From Gammaproteobacteria bacterium (lineage in GTDB: Bacteria; Pseudomonadota; Gammaproteobacteria; Nitrosococcales; Methylophagaceae), in assembly GCA_028598975.1 (NCBI GenBank), contig JAQRMU010000081.1, positions 1 to 45,889 of the forward strand: DNA of 45,889 bases, read 5' to 3'. A model generated the notes under the pieces. That model was not told the origin of the DNA. It saw only the letters and a list, made by a program, of their open reading frames with translations, and ran no database searches. The translations under genes were made by a program, and so were the position numbers. The number at the start of each line of letters is the position of its first letter. Position 1 is the stretch's first letter. Of the stretch, positions 1-10,710 are shown piece after piece.

Positions 1-140
1 TAAGCATGAGTACCTGCTGAATCGACAAGAAAACGGTCAGGTGTGCCCATGTCTTGAATGACTCTATTAAATACGCCTTCAGCAGTGGGTGAGCGACATA
101 TATTGCCCATGCAAACGAATAGTACTTTTATTTGACTCAT
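1..140 (-). CDS. Low molecular weight protein-tyrosine-phosphatase, N-terminal part (runs off window edge)
   Basis: Reverse translation MSQIKVLFVCMGNICRSPTAEGVFNRVIQDMG... has the LMW-PTP P-loop (CxGNxCRSP-like). Confidence 0.9.
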   Translation of the reverse strand, partial: MSQIKVLFVCMGNICRSPTAEGVFNRVIQDMGTPDRFLVDSAGTHA

Positions 141-144
141 AGTT

Positions 145-1029
145 TTATTTTATCTCTGCAAGTAATTGGTCAATCATTGATTCAGCCTGACTTAAATAGC
201 CACCACCAAATAAATTAACATGATTAATAATATGGTAGAGATTATAAAGTATTTTTCTTGTTTTATAACCAGAATCTAAGGGATATTCTGTTTGATATGC
301 AGTATAAAAATCGCTGTTAAAGCCACCAAATAGTTCAGTCATGGCAATATCGGTTTCACGATCACCGTAATAACATGCGGGATCAAAAATCACGGGATTA
401 CCTTGTGGATCTGCTCCTGCATTCCCTCCCCATAGGTCTCCATGTAACAGTGCTGGTTCAGGTGAGTAATTATCGAAGAAAACATGCAGACTTTCTAGAA
501 GTGTCTGTCCTTTATTTTGTAAGCGACCACTAAATCCATTTTTAGCTGCTAATTTAAGCTGTATTCCTAAACGATGTTGTTGCCAGAAGGTGAGCCAATC
601 ATGCTCTCTATTATTATGTTGTGGCGAGCTACCAATGGTGTTGTTGATACCCCAACCAAAAAAATTCTGAGTATGATTATGTAATTGGGCGAGTTGTTTA
701 CCTAATAGTTTTCCAGCATTGCCCTTTAAACTGCCGAGTTCAATATATTCCAATACTAAATAACTGTGTCCATCTCCCTGACCATAACAAATAACTTCAG
801 GAATACGAACGCAGTTTAATGCTCGCATTTCTTTCATGCCGTGAGCTTCTGCTTCAAACATAGATTCAAGGTGTGGTTGGTTCAGTTTTATAAAGTAGGC
901 ATGCTCGTCAGTCCGCAATTGATATGTTGTATTAATACTGCCACCACTAACGGGAGACAAACTATAACCAGCAAGAGAAGAACCCGTATTAGCTTCAATC
1001 CCTCTAACAATTGAGTTAAATTTAGCCAT
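145..1029 (-). CDS. Fructosamine/ketosamine-3-kinase family protein
   Basis: ORF with kinase-like motifs LLHGDLWGGN and VIFDPACYYGDRETDIAM. Confidence 0.9.
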   Translation of the reverse strand: MAKFNSIVRGIEANTGSSLAGYSLSPVSGGSINTTYQLRTDEHAYFIKLNQPHLESMFEAEAHGMKEMRALNCVRIPEVICYGQGDGHSYLVLEYIELGSLKGNAGKLLGKQLAQLHNHTQNFFGWGINNTIGSSPQHNNREHDWLTFWQQHRLGIQLKLAAKNGFSGRLQNKGQTLLESLHVFFDNYSPEPALLHGDLWGGNAGADPQGNPVIFDPACYYGDRETDIAMTELFGGFNSDFYTAYQTEYPLDSGYKTRKILYNLYHIINHVNLFGGGYLSQAESMIDQLLAEIK

Positions 1030-1112
1030 ATTAGCTTCCCCAGTATTTATTTAATTTCACGAAATGGTATGCTGAGTCTAACGCGTTTCACTATAAAGTG
1101 GAGGAGCAAATA

Positions 1113-1796
1113 ATGTCTGAAATAATAAATGATAAACAAAGTGTCGCTATTCATGCGGCTAATCTGGTTGAAGATGGCATGCTTGTTGGCCTAGGGACAG
1201 GATCAACAGCTAATTACTTTATTGAAGCACTTGCGCGACGAAAACAAGAAGAACAGCTACAGTTTTCTACAGTGTCTAGTTCTGTTGTAAGTATGATGAA
1301 AGCACAACAGTTGGGGCTTGATCTTGTTGCCATTGAGCATATACGGCAATTAGATTTGTATGTCGATGGTGCTGATGAGGTCTCGCCAGAGATGAGCTTA
1401 CTAAAGGGCCGAGGCTTTGATTTAGTAAAAGAAAAATTATTGGCCAAGGCGAGTGAACAGTTTTACGTATTAATTGATAATAGCAAGTTAGTAATACGTA
1501 TAGGAGAAGTGTTTCCTATTCCTGTTGAAGTTACTCCCTTCTCATGGCAGATGGTATTACGCAGTTTGCAGCAAATAGGTGGCGAAGGAGAGCTACGTAA
1601 AAACACTGCTGGTGATGGTTTAGCAATCACCTCACATGGTAGCCTAGTGCTTGATATGACATTTGATTCATCCTTAGAAGCCGTTGAGCTTAATATGGAA
1701 TTAAATGCTATTCCCGGCGTGGTGGAACATGGGATTTTTTACCAGTTAGCCACCCATGTTTTTATGGCTAAAGATGGTGTAGTTGTAGAACGTTAG
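1113..1796 (+). CDS. rpiA: Ribose-5-phosphate isomerase A
   Basis: GLGTGSTANYFIEAL, DLYVDGADEV and KGRGFDLVKEKLLA motifs; ATG at 1113 preferred over the upstream GTG at 1098. Confidence 0.95.
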   Translation: MSEIINDKQSVAIHAANLVEDGMLVGLGTGSTANYFIEALARRKQEEQLQFSTVSSSVVSMMKAQQLGLDLVAIEHIRQLDLYVDGADEVSPEMSLLKGRGFDLVKEKLLAKASEQFYVLIDNSKLVIRIGEVFPIPVEVTPFSWQMVLRSLQQIGGEGELRKNTAGDGLAITSHGSLVLDMTFDSSLEAVELNMELNAIPGVVEHGIFYQLATHVFMAKDGVVVER

Positions 1797-1828
1797 TCCA
1801 AGACATGAATATGACTGCCTTGGACTAA
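1793..1828. terminator. Inverted repeat ttagtccaag...cttggactaa between convergent rpiA and peroxiredoxin genes
   Basis: 10-bp perfect stem overlapping the rpiA stop codon. Confidence 0.6.
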
Positions 1829-1836
1829 TCGTTGGT

Positions 1837-2343
1837 TTAAAGTTCGTTTAATAAAGTTTCAGCTTTAGACACTCCAAACTCGCCAGAACCTTCAACGCCC
1901 AAATAGGTGACAATACCATCGTCAACAATCATGCCGAAACGGAAACAACGAATCCCCATGCCACCGGCAGTAAGGTCACGATCTAATCCTAAGGCTTTGG
2001 TGTATTCAGCACTACCATCGGACATCATTCGCACTTTACCTGCGACATTATTATCTTTGCCCCAAGCAGCCATTACAAAGGCATCATTAGCCGCAAAACA
2101 CCATATTTCATCAGCACCTTTTGCTTGCAGTTGTTCAGCATGTTCAACATAACCCGGCAGGTGTTGGGCGGAACATAAAGGTGTATACGCACCTGGAACA
2201 CCGAAAATAACAATTTTTTTACCCTGAGTTAGTGCGGTTACATCTTGCGCTTGAGGATTGGTAGGGCAACCATTCTCAGGGTCAAACTCATTACATTCAG
2301 TTATTTTACCAGTAGGTAAACGTTGTCCAACTTCAATAGTCAT
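1837..2343 (-). CDS. Peroxiredoxin (Prx5-like/redoxin family)
   Basis: GVPGAYTPLCSAQHLPGYVEHAEQLQAKGADEIWCFAANDAFVMAAWG. Confidence 0.93.
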   Translation of the reverse strand: MTIEVGQRLPTGKITECNEFDPENGCPTNPQAQDVTALTQGKKIVIFGVPGAYTPLCSAQHLPGYVEHAEQLQAKGADEIWCFAANDAFVMAAWGKDNNVAGKVRMMSDGSAEYTKALGLDRDLTAGGMGIRCFRFGMIVDDGIVTYLGVEGSGEFGVSKAETLLNEL

Positions 2344-2484
2344 GGGTATTCCTTTTATTTATACCAATAGTGTTCCACTAGCATAGGCTAAAAGCTGACA
2401 GATAAAAACACTAAAATTATTGGGTTTTATACTGGTGATTATATCGTTATGATGGTGTGACAGAATTAAACAATGGATTAAATC

Positions 2485-3498
2485 ATGGCAGAACAATCAA
2501 TATTACGTTGGGGAATCCTTGGGGCTGCACGTGTTAACGAACGATTAATGCCTGCTATTGTAGAAGCCAGTAATGCTAAATTAATTGCAGTTGCCAGCCG
2601 CCGACAAGGCGCCGCTGCTGAAGTGCTAGAAAAACATGCACCACAAGAAACAGATGTCCTTGCTTTAGATAATCCTGATGACTTATTAAAGAATCCTGAG
2701 ATTGATGCGATTTATTTACCCATGGCGAATGAAGAACATACGGAATGGGCAATAAAGGCGATTAAACAAGGCAAGCATGTCCTAATTGAAAAGCCGATGG
2801 CATTAAGTCTCGTAGATATTGAAGCTATTGAAACGGCAGCAAATCAGCATAAAGTCATGGTTATGGAAGGGTTTATGTATGTCTTTCATCCACAACATGA
2901 TGCTGTGCACCAACTGATTGATTCCGGTGTTATCGGTGAAGTGCGTACAGTAAGAACCTGTTTCTCATTCCCAATGAAACCGGCTCGCTTATATCGAATC
3001 ACGCGAGATATAGAGCATGGTGGTGGCGCGATGTGGGATATTGGACCTTATGCTATTCATACTGCACGTAAATGGTTTGATCGTGAGCCAGTATCGGTTG
3101 TGAGTATGGCTAAACTGAATGAACATGGCGCGGATGTAAGTTTAAGTGGCGTGCTTGATTATGATGATGGCAAGTTTGCCCATTTTGATATGAGCTTTGA
3201 ACGCGCTCGTCGTAGTGAATATGAAATTATTGGTACATTGGGTGGCGTGAAATGTGAAACGGTGTGGAATAACCCTGATGATGATCCAGTTGTTTCATGG
3301 TGGACTGATGCGGGTGAGCGACATACGATGGAGTTAGAAGGGGTTAATCATTTTGTACGTGAGATTGAACACTTTAGCGACTGTGTGTTGAGTGGAAAAA
3401 TAGCAAAATTATCTTTTGAGGATGCTAAAGGTAATTGTAAGGCTATTGAGGCGGCATTAGAGTCTGTGACAACGGGCCGTAAGATTGAGATTAGTTAA
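2485..3498 (+). CDS. Gfo/Idh/MocA family oxidoreductase
   Basis: N-terminal Rossmann WGILGAARVNERLMPAI; GKHVLIEKPMAL motif. Confidence 0.93.
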   Translation: MAEQSILRWGILGAARVNERLMPAIVEASNAKLIAVASRRQGAAAEVLEKHAPQETDVLALDNPDDLLKNPEIDAIYLPMANEEHTEWAIKAIKQGKHVLIEKPMALSLVDIEAIETAANQHKVMVMEGFMYVFHPQHDAVHQLIDSGVIGEVRTVRTCFSFPMKPARLYRITRDIEHGGGAMWDIGPYAIHTARKWFDREPVSVVSMAKLNEHGADVSLSGVLDYDDGKFAHFDMSFERARRSEYEIIGTLGGVKCETVWNNPDDDPVVSWWTDAGERHTMELEGVNHFVREIEHFSDCVLSGKIAKLSFEDAKGNCKAIEAALESVTTGRKIEIS

Positions 3499-3537
3499 TC
3501 AGTAGATCGAGTCTTAATTCGATATATTGGACTAAAG

Positions 3538-3565
3538 TTCAACCTAAACAGAGGTTTAGGTTGAA
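3538..3565. terminator. Perfect 12-bp inverted repeat (ttcaacctaaac-agag-gtttaggttgaa) between convergent genes
   Basis: Perfect stem, 4-nt loop, no long T tract. Confidence 0.5.
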
Positions 3566-3584
3566 TCGCTAACCTACAAATATT

Positions 3585-4064
3585 TTATTCAGTTAATGAG
3601 TCCCACGCATCATTAAGTGATTGAGAGGCCGCTTCTTTAGCTTCAGTAATGAGTTGTTTTGAATCGTGTTGGGCTTCTTCTAGGCATTGATCATTATCAA
3701 ATGATTCACTGGTTCCAAACAGGAGGTTTTCATCTTCTTGTAACTCTCTTTTATCTTCACAGTAGTAACTTGCCTCAAGACCCGCAACTGCAACAACAGC
3801 ACCAACCACACCTATAACTGGAATGGCTGAGGTTGCAGTTGATGAGAGTTTAGCGCCTGCTCTTTTGGTGAATTTCTTGGAGAAGTTTTTCTTTTTAGTG
3901 TGATGCCGTGTTTTCATTTGCTCGACAATCTTTTTTGACTGATGAAGGTCATTTAAAGAATCAATAGAAGTCGTGACCAATCCAAAACTTGCTAAGATAC
4001 TGTTGAAAAATAGACCAGCAATAAAAGCACAGGCTGAGATGGTAAGGAATATTGTTTTAATCAT
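3585..4064 (-). CDS. Hypothetical protein with N-terminal hydrophobic/signal segment and a second hydrophobic segment
   Basis: 159-aa ORF with good spacing between neighbours; no family recognised. Confidence 0.65.
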   Translation of the reverse strand: MIKTIFLTISACAFIAGLFFNSILASFGLVTTSIDSLNDLHQSKKIVEQMKTRHHTKKKNFSKKFTKRAGAKLSSTATSAIPVIGVVGAVVAVAGLEASYYCEDKRELQEDENLLFGTSESFDNDQCLEEAQHDSKQLITEAKEAASQSLNDAWDSLTE

Positions 4065-4092
4065 ATTCTTTCCTTAGTAGCTAAAAAGAGGC

Positions 4093-7000
4093 TTATTGTG
4101 ACAGTGCTTCAAGAACAGCATTTAAGATTGATAAACGACTGTCTGCATCAGGCATATCAGCAATAAAGCGTAATTTATCTTGTCCATCTAACTTGTATCT
4201 AGCTGGCTCAGATTGAATCAATTGGATAATGGTCATTGGCTCAACATTAGGCTCTTTATCAAACAGTATGCGTCCACCTTGATCGTAAACATCCACTTTA
4301 CGAATACCAATTTGTTTTGCTTTGAAACGTAGCTCATGGATAGCAAACAGAGTTTGTGTTTGTTCTGGTAGCAGGCCAAAGCGGTCGATCATTTCCACTT
4401 GTAATTCGCGGAGGGCTTCATTATCTTTTGCTGCTGAAATACGTTTATAAAGTACTAAGCGCGTATGTACATCAGGCAAATAGTCCGTTGGGATTAATGC
4501 TGGAATATGTAAATCTATTTCTATAAATTGGCGGTCGCTGAGAGTAATACTTGGATCTTTACCCGACTTAAGTGCACTTACGGCGCGTTCAAGTAATTCG
4601 TTATATAGACCAAAACCGATTTCTTGCATTTGACCACTTTGATCATCGCCTAATAACTCACCTGCTCCGCGAATTTCCATATCGTGGGTGGCCAAGGTGA
4701 ACCCAGCACCTAGGTCTTCAATAGACTCAATGGCTTCAAGACGTTTTACGGCATCTTTTGTCATTGAGTTTTGTGGTGGTACAAGTAGATACGCATAAGC
4801 ACGATGATGAGAGCGACCGACACGACCACGGATTTGATAAAGCTGGGCTAAGCCTAATTTATCAGCACGATCAATAAAGATGGTATTGGCAGAGGGAATA
4901 TCGATCCCTGTTTCAATGATAGTGGTGCATACGAGTACATTGAATCGTTGATGATAAAAATCAAGCATCACTTGCTCTAGTTCACGTTCACGCATTTGAC
5001 CATGAGCGACCGTGACTTTGGCTTCTGGCACAATTTGTTCAATTTCACGGGCAATGCGATCAATATCTTCTACTTTATTATGTAGGAAATAGACTTGACC
5101 ACCCCGTTTGATTTCACGCAACATACCTTCACGAATTTTCTCTGCTTTCCATTGTTGTACAAAGGTTTTAATAGCGAGACGGCGTGCTGGTGGTGTGGCA
5201 ATAATCGATAAATCACGAATACCTGAGATAGACATGTTTAAGGTCCGTGGAATTGGCGTTGCTGTGAGTGTCAGCACATCAATTTCAGCACGATACTTTT
5301 TGATTTGTTCTTTTTGTGTGACACCAAAACGATGCTCTTCATCAAGGATGAACAGCCCTAGTTGTTTAGGATTAATGTCTTGTTGGATAATTTTATGGGT
5401 ACCAATGATAATGTCAGCGGTACCTTCCGTCATGGCATTTTTTACGGCATCTAATTGTTTTTTAGAGCGAAAACGTGACATAACTTCAATGTTGACTGGC
5501 CAATCAGCAAAGCGATCTTTGAAGTTTTCATAATGCTGTTGTGCTAATAGGGTGGTTGGCACTAATACCATCACTTGTTTGCCAGACTGAGTTGCTAAGA
5601 ATGCAGCACGCATGGCCACTTCTGTTTTACCAAAACCAACATCACCACAAACAAGGCGATCCATGGGGGTATCAGAGGTCATGTCTTTTATAACATCATC
5701 AATAGCATCTTGTTGATCGGGTGTCGTTTCAAATGGGAATGCAGCAGAAAAGCTAGCATAGTGTTCATCTGGATTGTCTAGAGGTGGTTTTTTATGGGCA
5801 GCTCGTTGAGCATAGATATCGAGTAATTCAGCCGCCACATCACGTACTTTTTCAGCCGCTTTGCGGCGTGCTTTTTCCCATTGACCTGAGCCAAGACGAT
5901 GCAGAGGAGCAAGCTCAGGAGCTGCACCAGAGTAGCGACTAATTAAATCCAAGGCAGAAACAGGTACATAAAGTTTGTCACCTTTGGCATATTCTAATGT
6001 CACATATTCTGTTGCAACATCGCCGGCATCAATTGTTTCTAGTCCTAAATAGCGGCCAACACCATGATCTTCATGAACAACGGCATCATTAATGGTTAGT
6101 TCGGCAAGGTTACGAATAACGGCATCTGAGTCACGTTTTTTGCGACTACGGCGACGACGTTGCATAACTTGCTGACCAAATAATTGTGGTTCAGCAATAA
6201 CAGCAATATTATTTTCAGGAAGGATCAGACCCTGTTCAAGAGGGGCTACGGTAATACCCAACGCTTCATCATCAGCTAAAAATTCATCCCAGTTTTGATA
6301 TAACTTAGGCTGAATACTATTTTCACGTAATAGTTCGAGCAATGTCTCGCGACGACCAGCTGTTTCTGCAGCAAATAGAATTCGACCATCAAAATTATCA
6401 ATAAACTGGAGTAGTGCATCACAGGGTCTATCTTGGCGAGCATTAAGCGTGAGTTGTGGTGGAATAACGGTGGTGTAGTTGTAATTGCCAGCACTATCAT
6501 CAAGTTCAAATGTTTGGGCATGGATGCGGTGATACTGTTTAAATGTGGAGAATAATTCTTCCACAGGAAAAAACATATCTTGAGGTGCGAGTAAGGGCCT
6601 TTCAGTATCAACTTGATGCTGTTGGTAACGTTGACTGATCTCTTCCCAAAAACGGGTTGCCGCATGATGGGGTTCATTAATATTAAGCAGTAAGGTGTTA
6701 TCAGGCAGGTAGTCAATCAGGCTATTTGTTTTCTCAAGAAATAGTGGTAAATAGTATTCAATACCACCGGGCATATTACCTTGGCTGACTTCACGATAAA
6801 TCAGGCTACGTTGCGGGTCGCCATCAAAATGTTCACGGAACTGTGTTCGAAAGCGTTGAATACTGTCATCGGTGACAGGAAACTCGCGAGCAGGTAATAA
6901 TTGAATTGAATCAAGCGAGTCGATCGAGCGTTGTGTTTCAGGATCAAATGTTCTTAAGGTATCGACTTCATCATCAAATAAGTCAATACGAAAGGGGAGT

Positions 7001-7605
7001 TTACTTCCCATTGGGTAAAGGTCAATAATTGCCCCACGAACTGCAAACTCACCATGTTCCATCACTTGTGAGACATAACGGTAACCGGCTTTTTCTAACT
7101 TACTACGCCACGCTTCAATGTTAAATAAATCACCTGTTTTTAACTGTAAAGTATTGCCTTCTAAAAACTCGCGAGGAGCAAGGCGGTGCATGATGGTCGA
7201 AATGGGAACGAGCAAAATACCACGTTTGAAATCAGGCAGTTGGTGTAGTGTGTCTAAACGCTCTGAGACAATATCTTGATGCGGTGAAAAGGTGTCATAA
7301 GGTAATGTTTCCCAGTCAGGGAAGTGCAAAATAGGTAAGTCACTGTTACCAAGATAAAATCGAGCATCAAGTTCTAAACGGTGTGCAGTAGCAGTGTCAT
7401 CAGTTAAGACAAGAATCGGCCCATCATGTTGCAGTGCTGCTTGAGCTAAGAGTAGACCTTGAGCACTACCGTAGAGTTGTCCAGCACGAAAAAGAGTCGT
7501 TATTTTTGTTGGTAGCTGGGGTTTTAAAGGATTAAATGTGGTGGCTGAGACCATGACACGCCGTCTATAAAGATATAAAAAATCTATTTTCCCATAAATG
7601 GGCAC
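4093..7605 (-). CDS. mfd: Transcription-repair coupling factor Mfd
   Basis: 1170-aa ORF; helicase motifs GDVGFGKTEVAMRAAF, DEEHRFGVTQKE, TLTATPIPRTLNMS; CarD-like region HEDHGVGRYLGLE. A later start (MVSATTFNPL) is likely. Confidence 0.97.
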   Translation of the reverse strand: MPIYGKIDFLYLYRRRVMVSATTFNPLKPQLPTKITTLFRAGQLYGSAQGLLLAQAALQHDGPILVLTDDTATAHRLELDARFYLGNSDLPILHFPDWETLPYDTFSPHQDIVSERLDTLHQLPDFKRGILLVPISTIMHRLAPREFLEGNTLQLKTGDLFNIEAWRSKLEKAGYRYVSQVMEHGEFAVRGAIIDLYPMGSKLPFRIDLFDDEVDTLRTFDPETQRSIDSLDSIQLLPAREFPVTDDSIQRFRTQFREHFDGDPQRSLIYREVSQGNMPGGIEYYLPLFLEKTNSLIDYLPDNTLLLNINEPHHAATRFWEEISQRYQQHQVDTERPLLAPQDMFFPVEELFSTFKQYHRIHAQTFELDDSAGNYNYTTVIPPQLTLNARQDRPCDALLQFIDNFDGRILFAAETAGRRETLLELLRENSIQPKLYQNWDEFLADDEALGITVAPLEQGLILPENNIAVIAEPQLFGQQVMQRRRRSRKKRDSDAVIRNLAELTINDAVVHEDHGVGRYLGLETIDAGDVATEYVTLEYAKGDKLYVPVSALDLISRYSGAAPELAPLHRLGSGQWEKARRKAAEKVRDVAAELLDIYAQRAAHKKPPLDNPDEHYASFSAAFPFETTPDQQDAIDDVIKDMTSDTPMDRLVCGDVGFGKTEVAMRAAFLATQSGKQVMVLVPTTLLAQQHYENFKDRFADWPVNIEVMSRFRSKKQLDAVKNAMTEGTADIIIGTHKIIQQDINPKQLGLFILDEEHRFGVTQKEQIKKYRAEIDVLTLTATPIPRTLNMSISGIRDLSIIATPPARRLAIKTFVQQWKAEKIREGMLREIKRGGQVYFLHNKVEDIDRIAREIEQIVPEAKVTVAHGQMRERELEQVMLDFYHQRFNVLVCTTIIETGIDIPSANTIFIDRADKLGLAQLYQIRGRVGRSHHRAYAYLLVPPQNSMTKDAVKRLEAIESIEDLGAGFTLATHDMEIRGAGELLGDDQSGQMQEIGFGLYNELLERAVSALKSGKDPSITLSDRQFIEIDLHIPALIPTDYLPDVHTRLVLYKRISAAKDNEALRELQVEMIDRFGLLPEQTQTLFAIHELRFKAKQIGIRKVDVYDQGGRILFDKEPNVEPMTIIQLIQSEPARYKLDGQDKLRFIADMPDADSRLSILNAVLEALSQ

Positions 7606-7664
7606 ATAGACATATAGTTAATATGTGATAATGCACAATCCTTAAATATAAGCAGGTTATTGTA

Positions 7665-7877
7665 ATGGCAATGATTAAACGTACAGAAAATGTAATATTA
7701 CTCAAAGTAATAGGGACTATTGAGTTATTGGTTGCAGCAGCTTTGTTTTACTTTTTTAAAGATGCCGGCTTAGTGGCTTTGATCGCACCGGTACTTTTAG
7801 TAGGTTTTTCTATGAATAGCTTTTATCAAGCTCACAAGTGCTATAAACGCCAATACTCACCCAAAAAAGAAGATTAA
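7665..7877 (+). CDS. Small hydrophobic (membrane) protein, unknown function
   Basis: 70-aa ORF with two hydrophobic segments. Confidence 0.55.
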   Translation: MAMIKRTENVILLKVIGTIELLVAAALFYFFKDAGLVALIAPVLLVGFSMNSFYQAHKCYKRQYSPKKED

Positions 7878-7900
7878 GTCATCCTCTTAAATTATGAATA

Positions 7901-9751
7901 GTGTTGCCCGAACCAATGGTTGAAGATGAATTAAGTGCTAGTATTGAATTTGATTCATCGGCATTCCTCAAAACATTAACTAGCCGTCCGGGTGTCTACC
8001 GGATGATCGACAGTTCGGATACGGTAATTTATGTTGGTAAGGCCAAAAACCTAAAAAAACGTGTATCAAGTTATTTCCGTAAAACAGGTTTAACATCAAA
8101 AACACGCGTTATGGTGGCACAAATTGCCACGATAGAAACAACCGTTACTCATACTGAAAATGAAGCATTAATTCTTGAAAACAATCTAATCAAGGAGTTA
8201 ATGCCACGCTATAACATCTTATTGCGTGATGATAAGACCTATCCTTATTTATTGATTTCTGCTGATAAGTTTCCACGGTTAAGTTTGCATAGAGGCACAA
8301 AACGTAAAAAAGGAAAATATTTTGGCCCTTATCCAAGTGCGGGTGCAGTGAGAGAAAGTTTAGCCTTATTACAAAAACTATTTCCTGTCCGTCAGTGTGA
8401 CAATACCTATTACCAGAATCGTTCTCGACCGTGTTTACAACATCAAATTAAACGTTGTACAGCACCCTGTGTTGGTCTTGTTTCAGAAGAAGAATATAAA
8501 AAAGATATCCAACACACGATTTTGTTTTTAGAAGGAAAAAATCAGCAGGTAATGGAGGATTTATCACAGCAGATGGAAGTAGCATCTAATGAGTTAGACT
8601 TTGAACAAGCCGCTATTATTAGAGATAAAATTATTAGCCTTCGCCGTATTCAAGAAAAACAATATGTCAGCTCTGAACAAGGGGATTTAGATGTACTGGC
8701 GGCAAAAGTGACAGATGGTATTGCCGTTGTAGAAGTATGTTTTATTCGTGGTGGACGTAGTTTAGGTAATAAATCCTACTTTCCTAAAGGCTCATCAGAC
8801 AGCTCGCCTGAAGAATTATTATCAGCCTTTATTCCTCAATATTATTTAGGTAAAGATATTCCAGCAGAGATTCTTGTGAGTCATAAACCTGAAGACATGG
8901 ACTTGTTAGAAAATGTGCTGAAATCAGAATCCCAACATCGAGTTATATTACGTTGTCCACAGCGTGGTACCAGTGTTCGATGGATGAAAATGGCGATGAC
9001 CAATGCTGAAATAAGTCTTAACCAACGCTTGAGTAGTCGCTCTAATCTATTACAGCGTTTTGAAACCTTACAAGAAGCACTTGAGTTAGATGAAATGCCC
9101 AAACGGCTAGAGTGTTTTGATATTAGTCATACCAGTGGTGAACGAACAGTCGCATCGTGTGTGGTGTTTGGTTTAGAAGGTGCGATAAAGAGTGATTATC
9201 GTAAATTTAATATTGAAGGTATCACTCCTGGTGATGATTATGCTGCTATGAACCAGGCTTTAACGCGTCGTTTTACTCGTTTGAAAAAGGGCGAAGGTAA
9301 GCGCCCAGACTTATTATTAATTGACGGTGGTAAAGGTCAGTTAACAGAAGCTAAAGCCGTGATGGCTGAGTTACAACTCGATATTGATATGTTAGGCATA
9401 GCAAAAGGCCCTGAGCGAAGAGCCGGAGAAGAAACATTATTCCTCGTTGGCAGAGATGGAGAAGTCGACTTAGCTGCAGATTCACCAGCCTTACATCTAT
9501 TACAGCAAGTTCGAGATGAAGCGCACCGCTTTGCTATAACAGGGCACCGGCAACGGCGAGCAAAAGCGCGTAGGACATCTCCATTGGAAGGCATTGATGG
9601 AATGGGACCGAAGCGAAGGCAGAAACTATTACAACAGTTTGGTGGCTTACAAGAGGTGAAAAGAGCAGGGGTAGAAGACTTGGCTCGTGTTGATGGGATA
9701 AGTAAGGCTTTGGCACAAAAAATATATGATGTATTTCATGCTGAGAAATAA
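7901..9751 (+). CDS. uvrC: Excinuclease ABC subunit C
   Basis: GVYRMIDSSDTVIYVGKAKNLKKRVSSYF GIY-YIG domain; DGGKGQLTEA; C-terminal HhH region. Start may be ATG 7916. Confidence 0.97.
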   Translation: MLPEPMVEDELSASIEFDSSAFLKTLTSRPGVYRMIDSSDTVIYVGKAKNLKKRVSSYFRKTGLTSKTRVMVAQIATIETTVTHTENEALILENNLIKELMPRYNILLRDDKTYPYLLISADKFPRLSLHRGTKRKKGKYFGPYPSAGAVRESLALLQKLFPVRQCDNTYYQNRSRPCLQHQIKRCTAPCVGLVSEEEYKKDIQHTILFLEGKNQQVMEDLSQQMEVASNELDFEQAAIIRDKIISLRRIQEKQYVSSEQGDLDVLAAKVTDGIAVVEVCFIRGGRSLGNKSYFPKGSSDSSPEELLSAFIPQYYLGKDIPAEILVSHKPEDMDLLENVLKSESQHRVILRCPQRGTSVRWMKMAMTNAEISLNQRLSSRSNLLQRFETLQEALELDEMPKRLECFDISHTSGERTVASCVVFGLEGAIKSDYRKFNIEGITPGDDYAAMNQALTRRFTRLKKGEGKRPDLLLIDGGKGQLTEAKAVMAELQLDIDMLGIAKGPERRAGEETLFLVGRDGEVDLAADSPALHLLQQVRDEAHRFAITGHRQRRAKARRTSPLEGIDGMGPKRRQKLLQQFGGLQEVKRAGVEDLARVDGISKALAQKIYDVFHAEK

Positions 9752-9837
9752 ACCCCTTAACTATTATTATTCTCATGTAACCCGAACCTGCATGTTTAAG
9801 TAATTTGGGTATATACTGAGCACCAAATAATTATTAA

Positions 9838-10404
9838 GTGGATTTTATGTTTAACCTTCCCAATATTTTAAGCTTACTACGCATCGCACTGATCCCTGTT
9901 TTAATTGGATGTTATTTCTTACCTTATGAGAATGCCTCGGTGTGGGCTACGATTGTTTTTGCGATTGCATCATTAACAGATTGGCTAGATGGTTATTTAG
10001 CAAGGAAGTGGAATCAGACATCACCTTTTGGTGCTTTTATCGATCCTGTGGCTGATAAGCTCATTGTCGCTATAGCACTGGTCTTAGTTCTATATAAAAC
10101 ACCTGAATGGTATGTACTTATTCCTGTTGTGATTATTATTGGTCGAGAAATAACCGTTTCCGCATTACGAGAATGGATGGCAGAAGTCGGACAGCGTAAT
10201 GCAGTTAAAGTATCGTTTGTTGGAAAGTTAAAAACAGCCTTCCAAATGCTATCAATTGGCTGCTTAATATTCCATAACTCATTATTTGGATTACCAATAT
10301 TTGAAATTGGAATAACGTTACTTTATGTGGCATCAGCACTTACGATCAGCTCAATGTGGAGTTATTTAAAAGCGGCATGGCCAATAATGAAATCTAATGG
10401 TTGA
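9838..10404 (+). CDS. pgsA: CDP-diacylglycerol--glycerol-3-phosphate 3-phosphatidyltransferase
   Basis: MFNLPNILSLLRIALIPV; DWLDGYLARKWNQTSPFGAFIDPVADK (CDP-alcohol phosphotransferase motif); start likely ATG 9847. Confidence 0.95.
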   Translation: MDFMFNLPNILSLLRIALIPVLIGCYFLPYENASVWATIVFAIASLTDWLDGYLARKWNQTSPFGAFIDPVADKLIVAIALVLVLYKTPEWYVLIPVVIIIGREITVSALREWMAEVGQRNAVKVSFVGKLKTAFQMLSIGCLIFHNSLFGLPIFEIGITLLYVASALTISSMWSYLKAAWPIMKSNG

Positions 10405-10442
10405 CAGTCGAAAATAATCGCCTATAATGCACATCTTTCTTA

Positions 10443-10518
<76 letters not shown>

Positions 10519-10522
10519 GATT

Positions 10523-10553
10523 AAAAAAAGCCGCAGTTTACTGCGGCTTTTTT
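10523..10553 (+). terminator. Rho-independent terminator after tRNA-Gly
   Basis: aaaaaaagccgcagtttactgcggctttttt. Confidence 0.9.
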
Positions 10554-10710
10554 GCATTCTAAAGCCGGTATTTTTATGCCGAATTATAAATCCTCATCTA
10601 TATTAAATTAGTAATGTTTTCTAAGCTGTTCTGCTTATCTGGAAAACAATTTGGAACAAGCTCGCTCCCAGTGTGATTTGATTCTCGTACGAGATTAATA
10701 ATAAGGGAGA

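Noticed and set aside
1214-1447. ORF on the opposite strand of rpiA
   Set aside because: Antisense to a confident conserved gene; low-complexity, Ser/Cys-rich translation.
5108-5533. 141-aa ORF antisense to mfd
   Set aside because: Fully inside mfd on the opposite strand; composition typical of a shadow ORF.
10600-10705. Possible att duplicate of the tRNA-Gly 3' end (gattctcgtacgagatt)
   Set aside because: Only a few bases match the tRNA T-arm (gagttcgaatctcg); not a convincing direct repeat.
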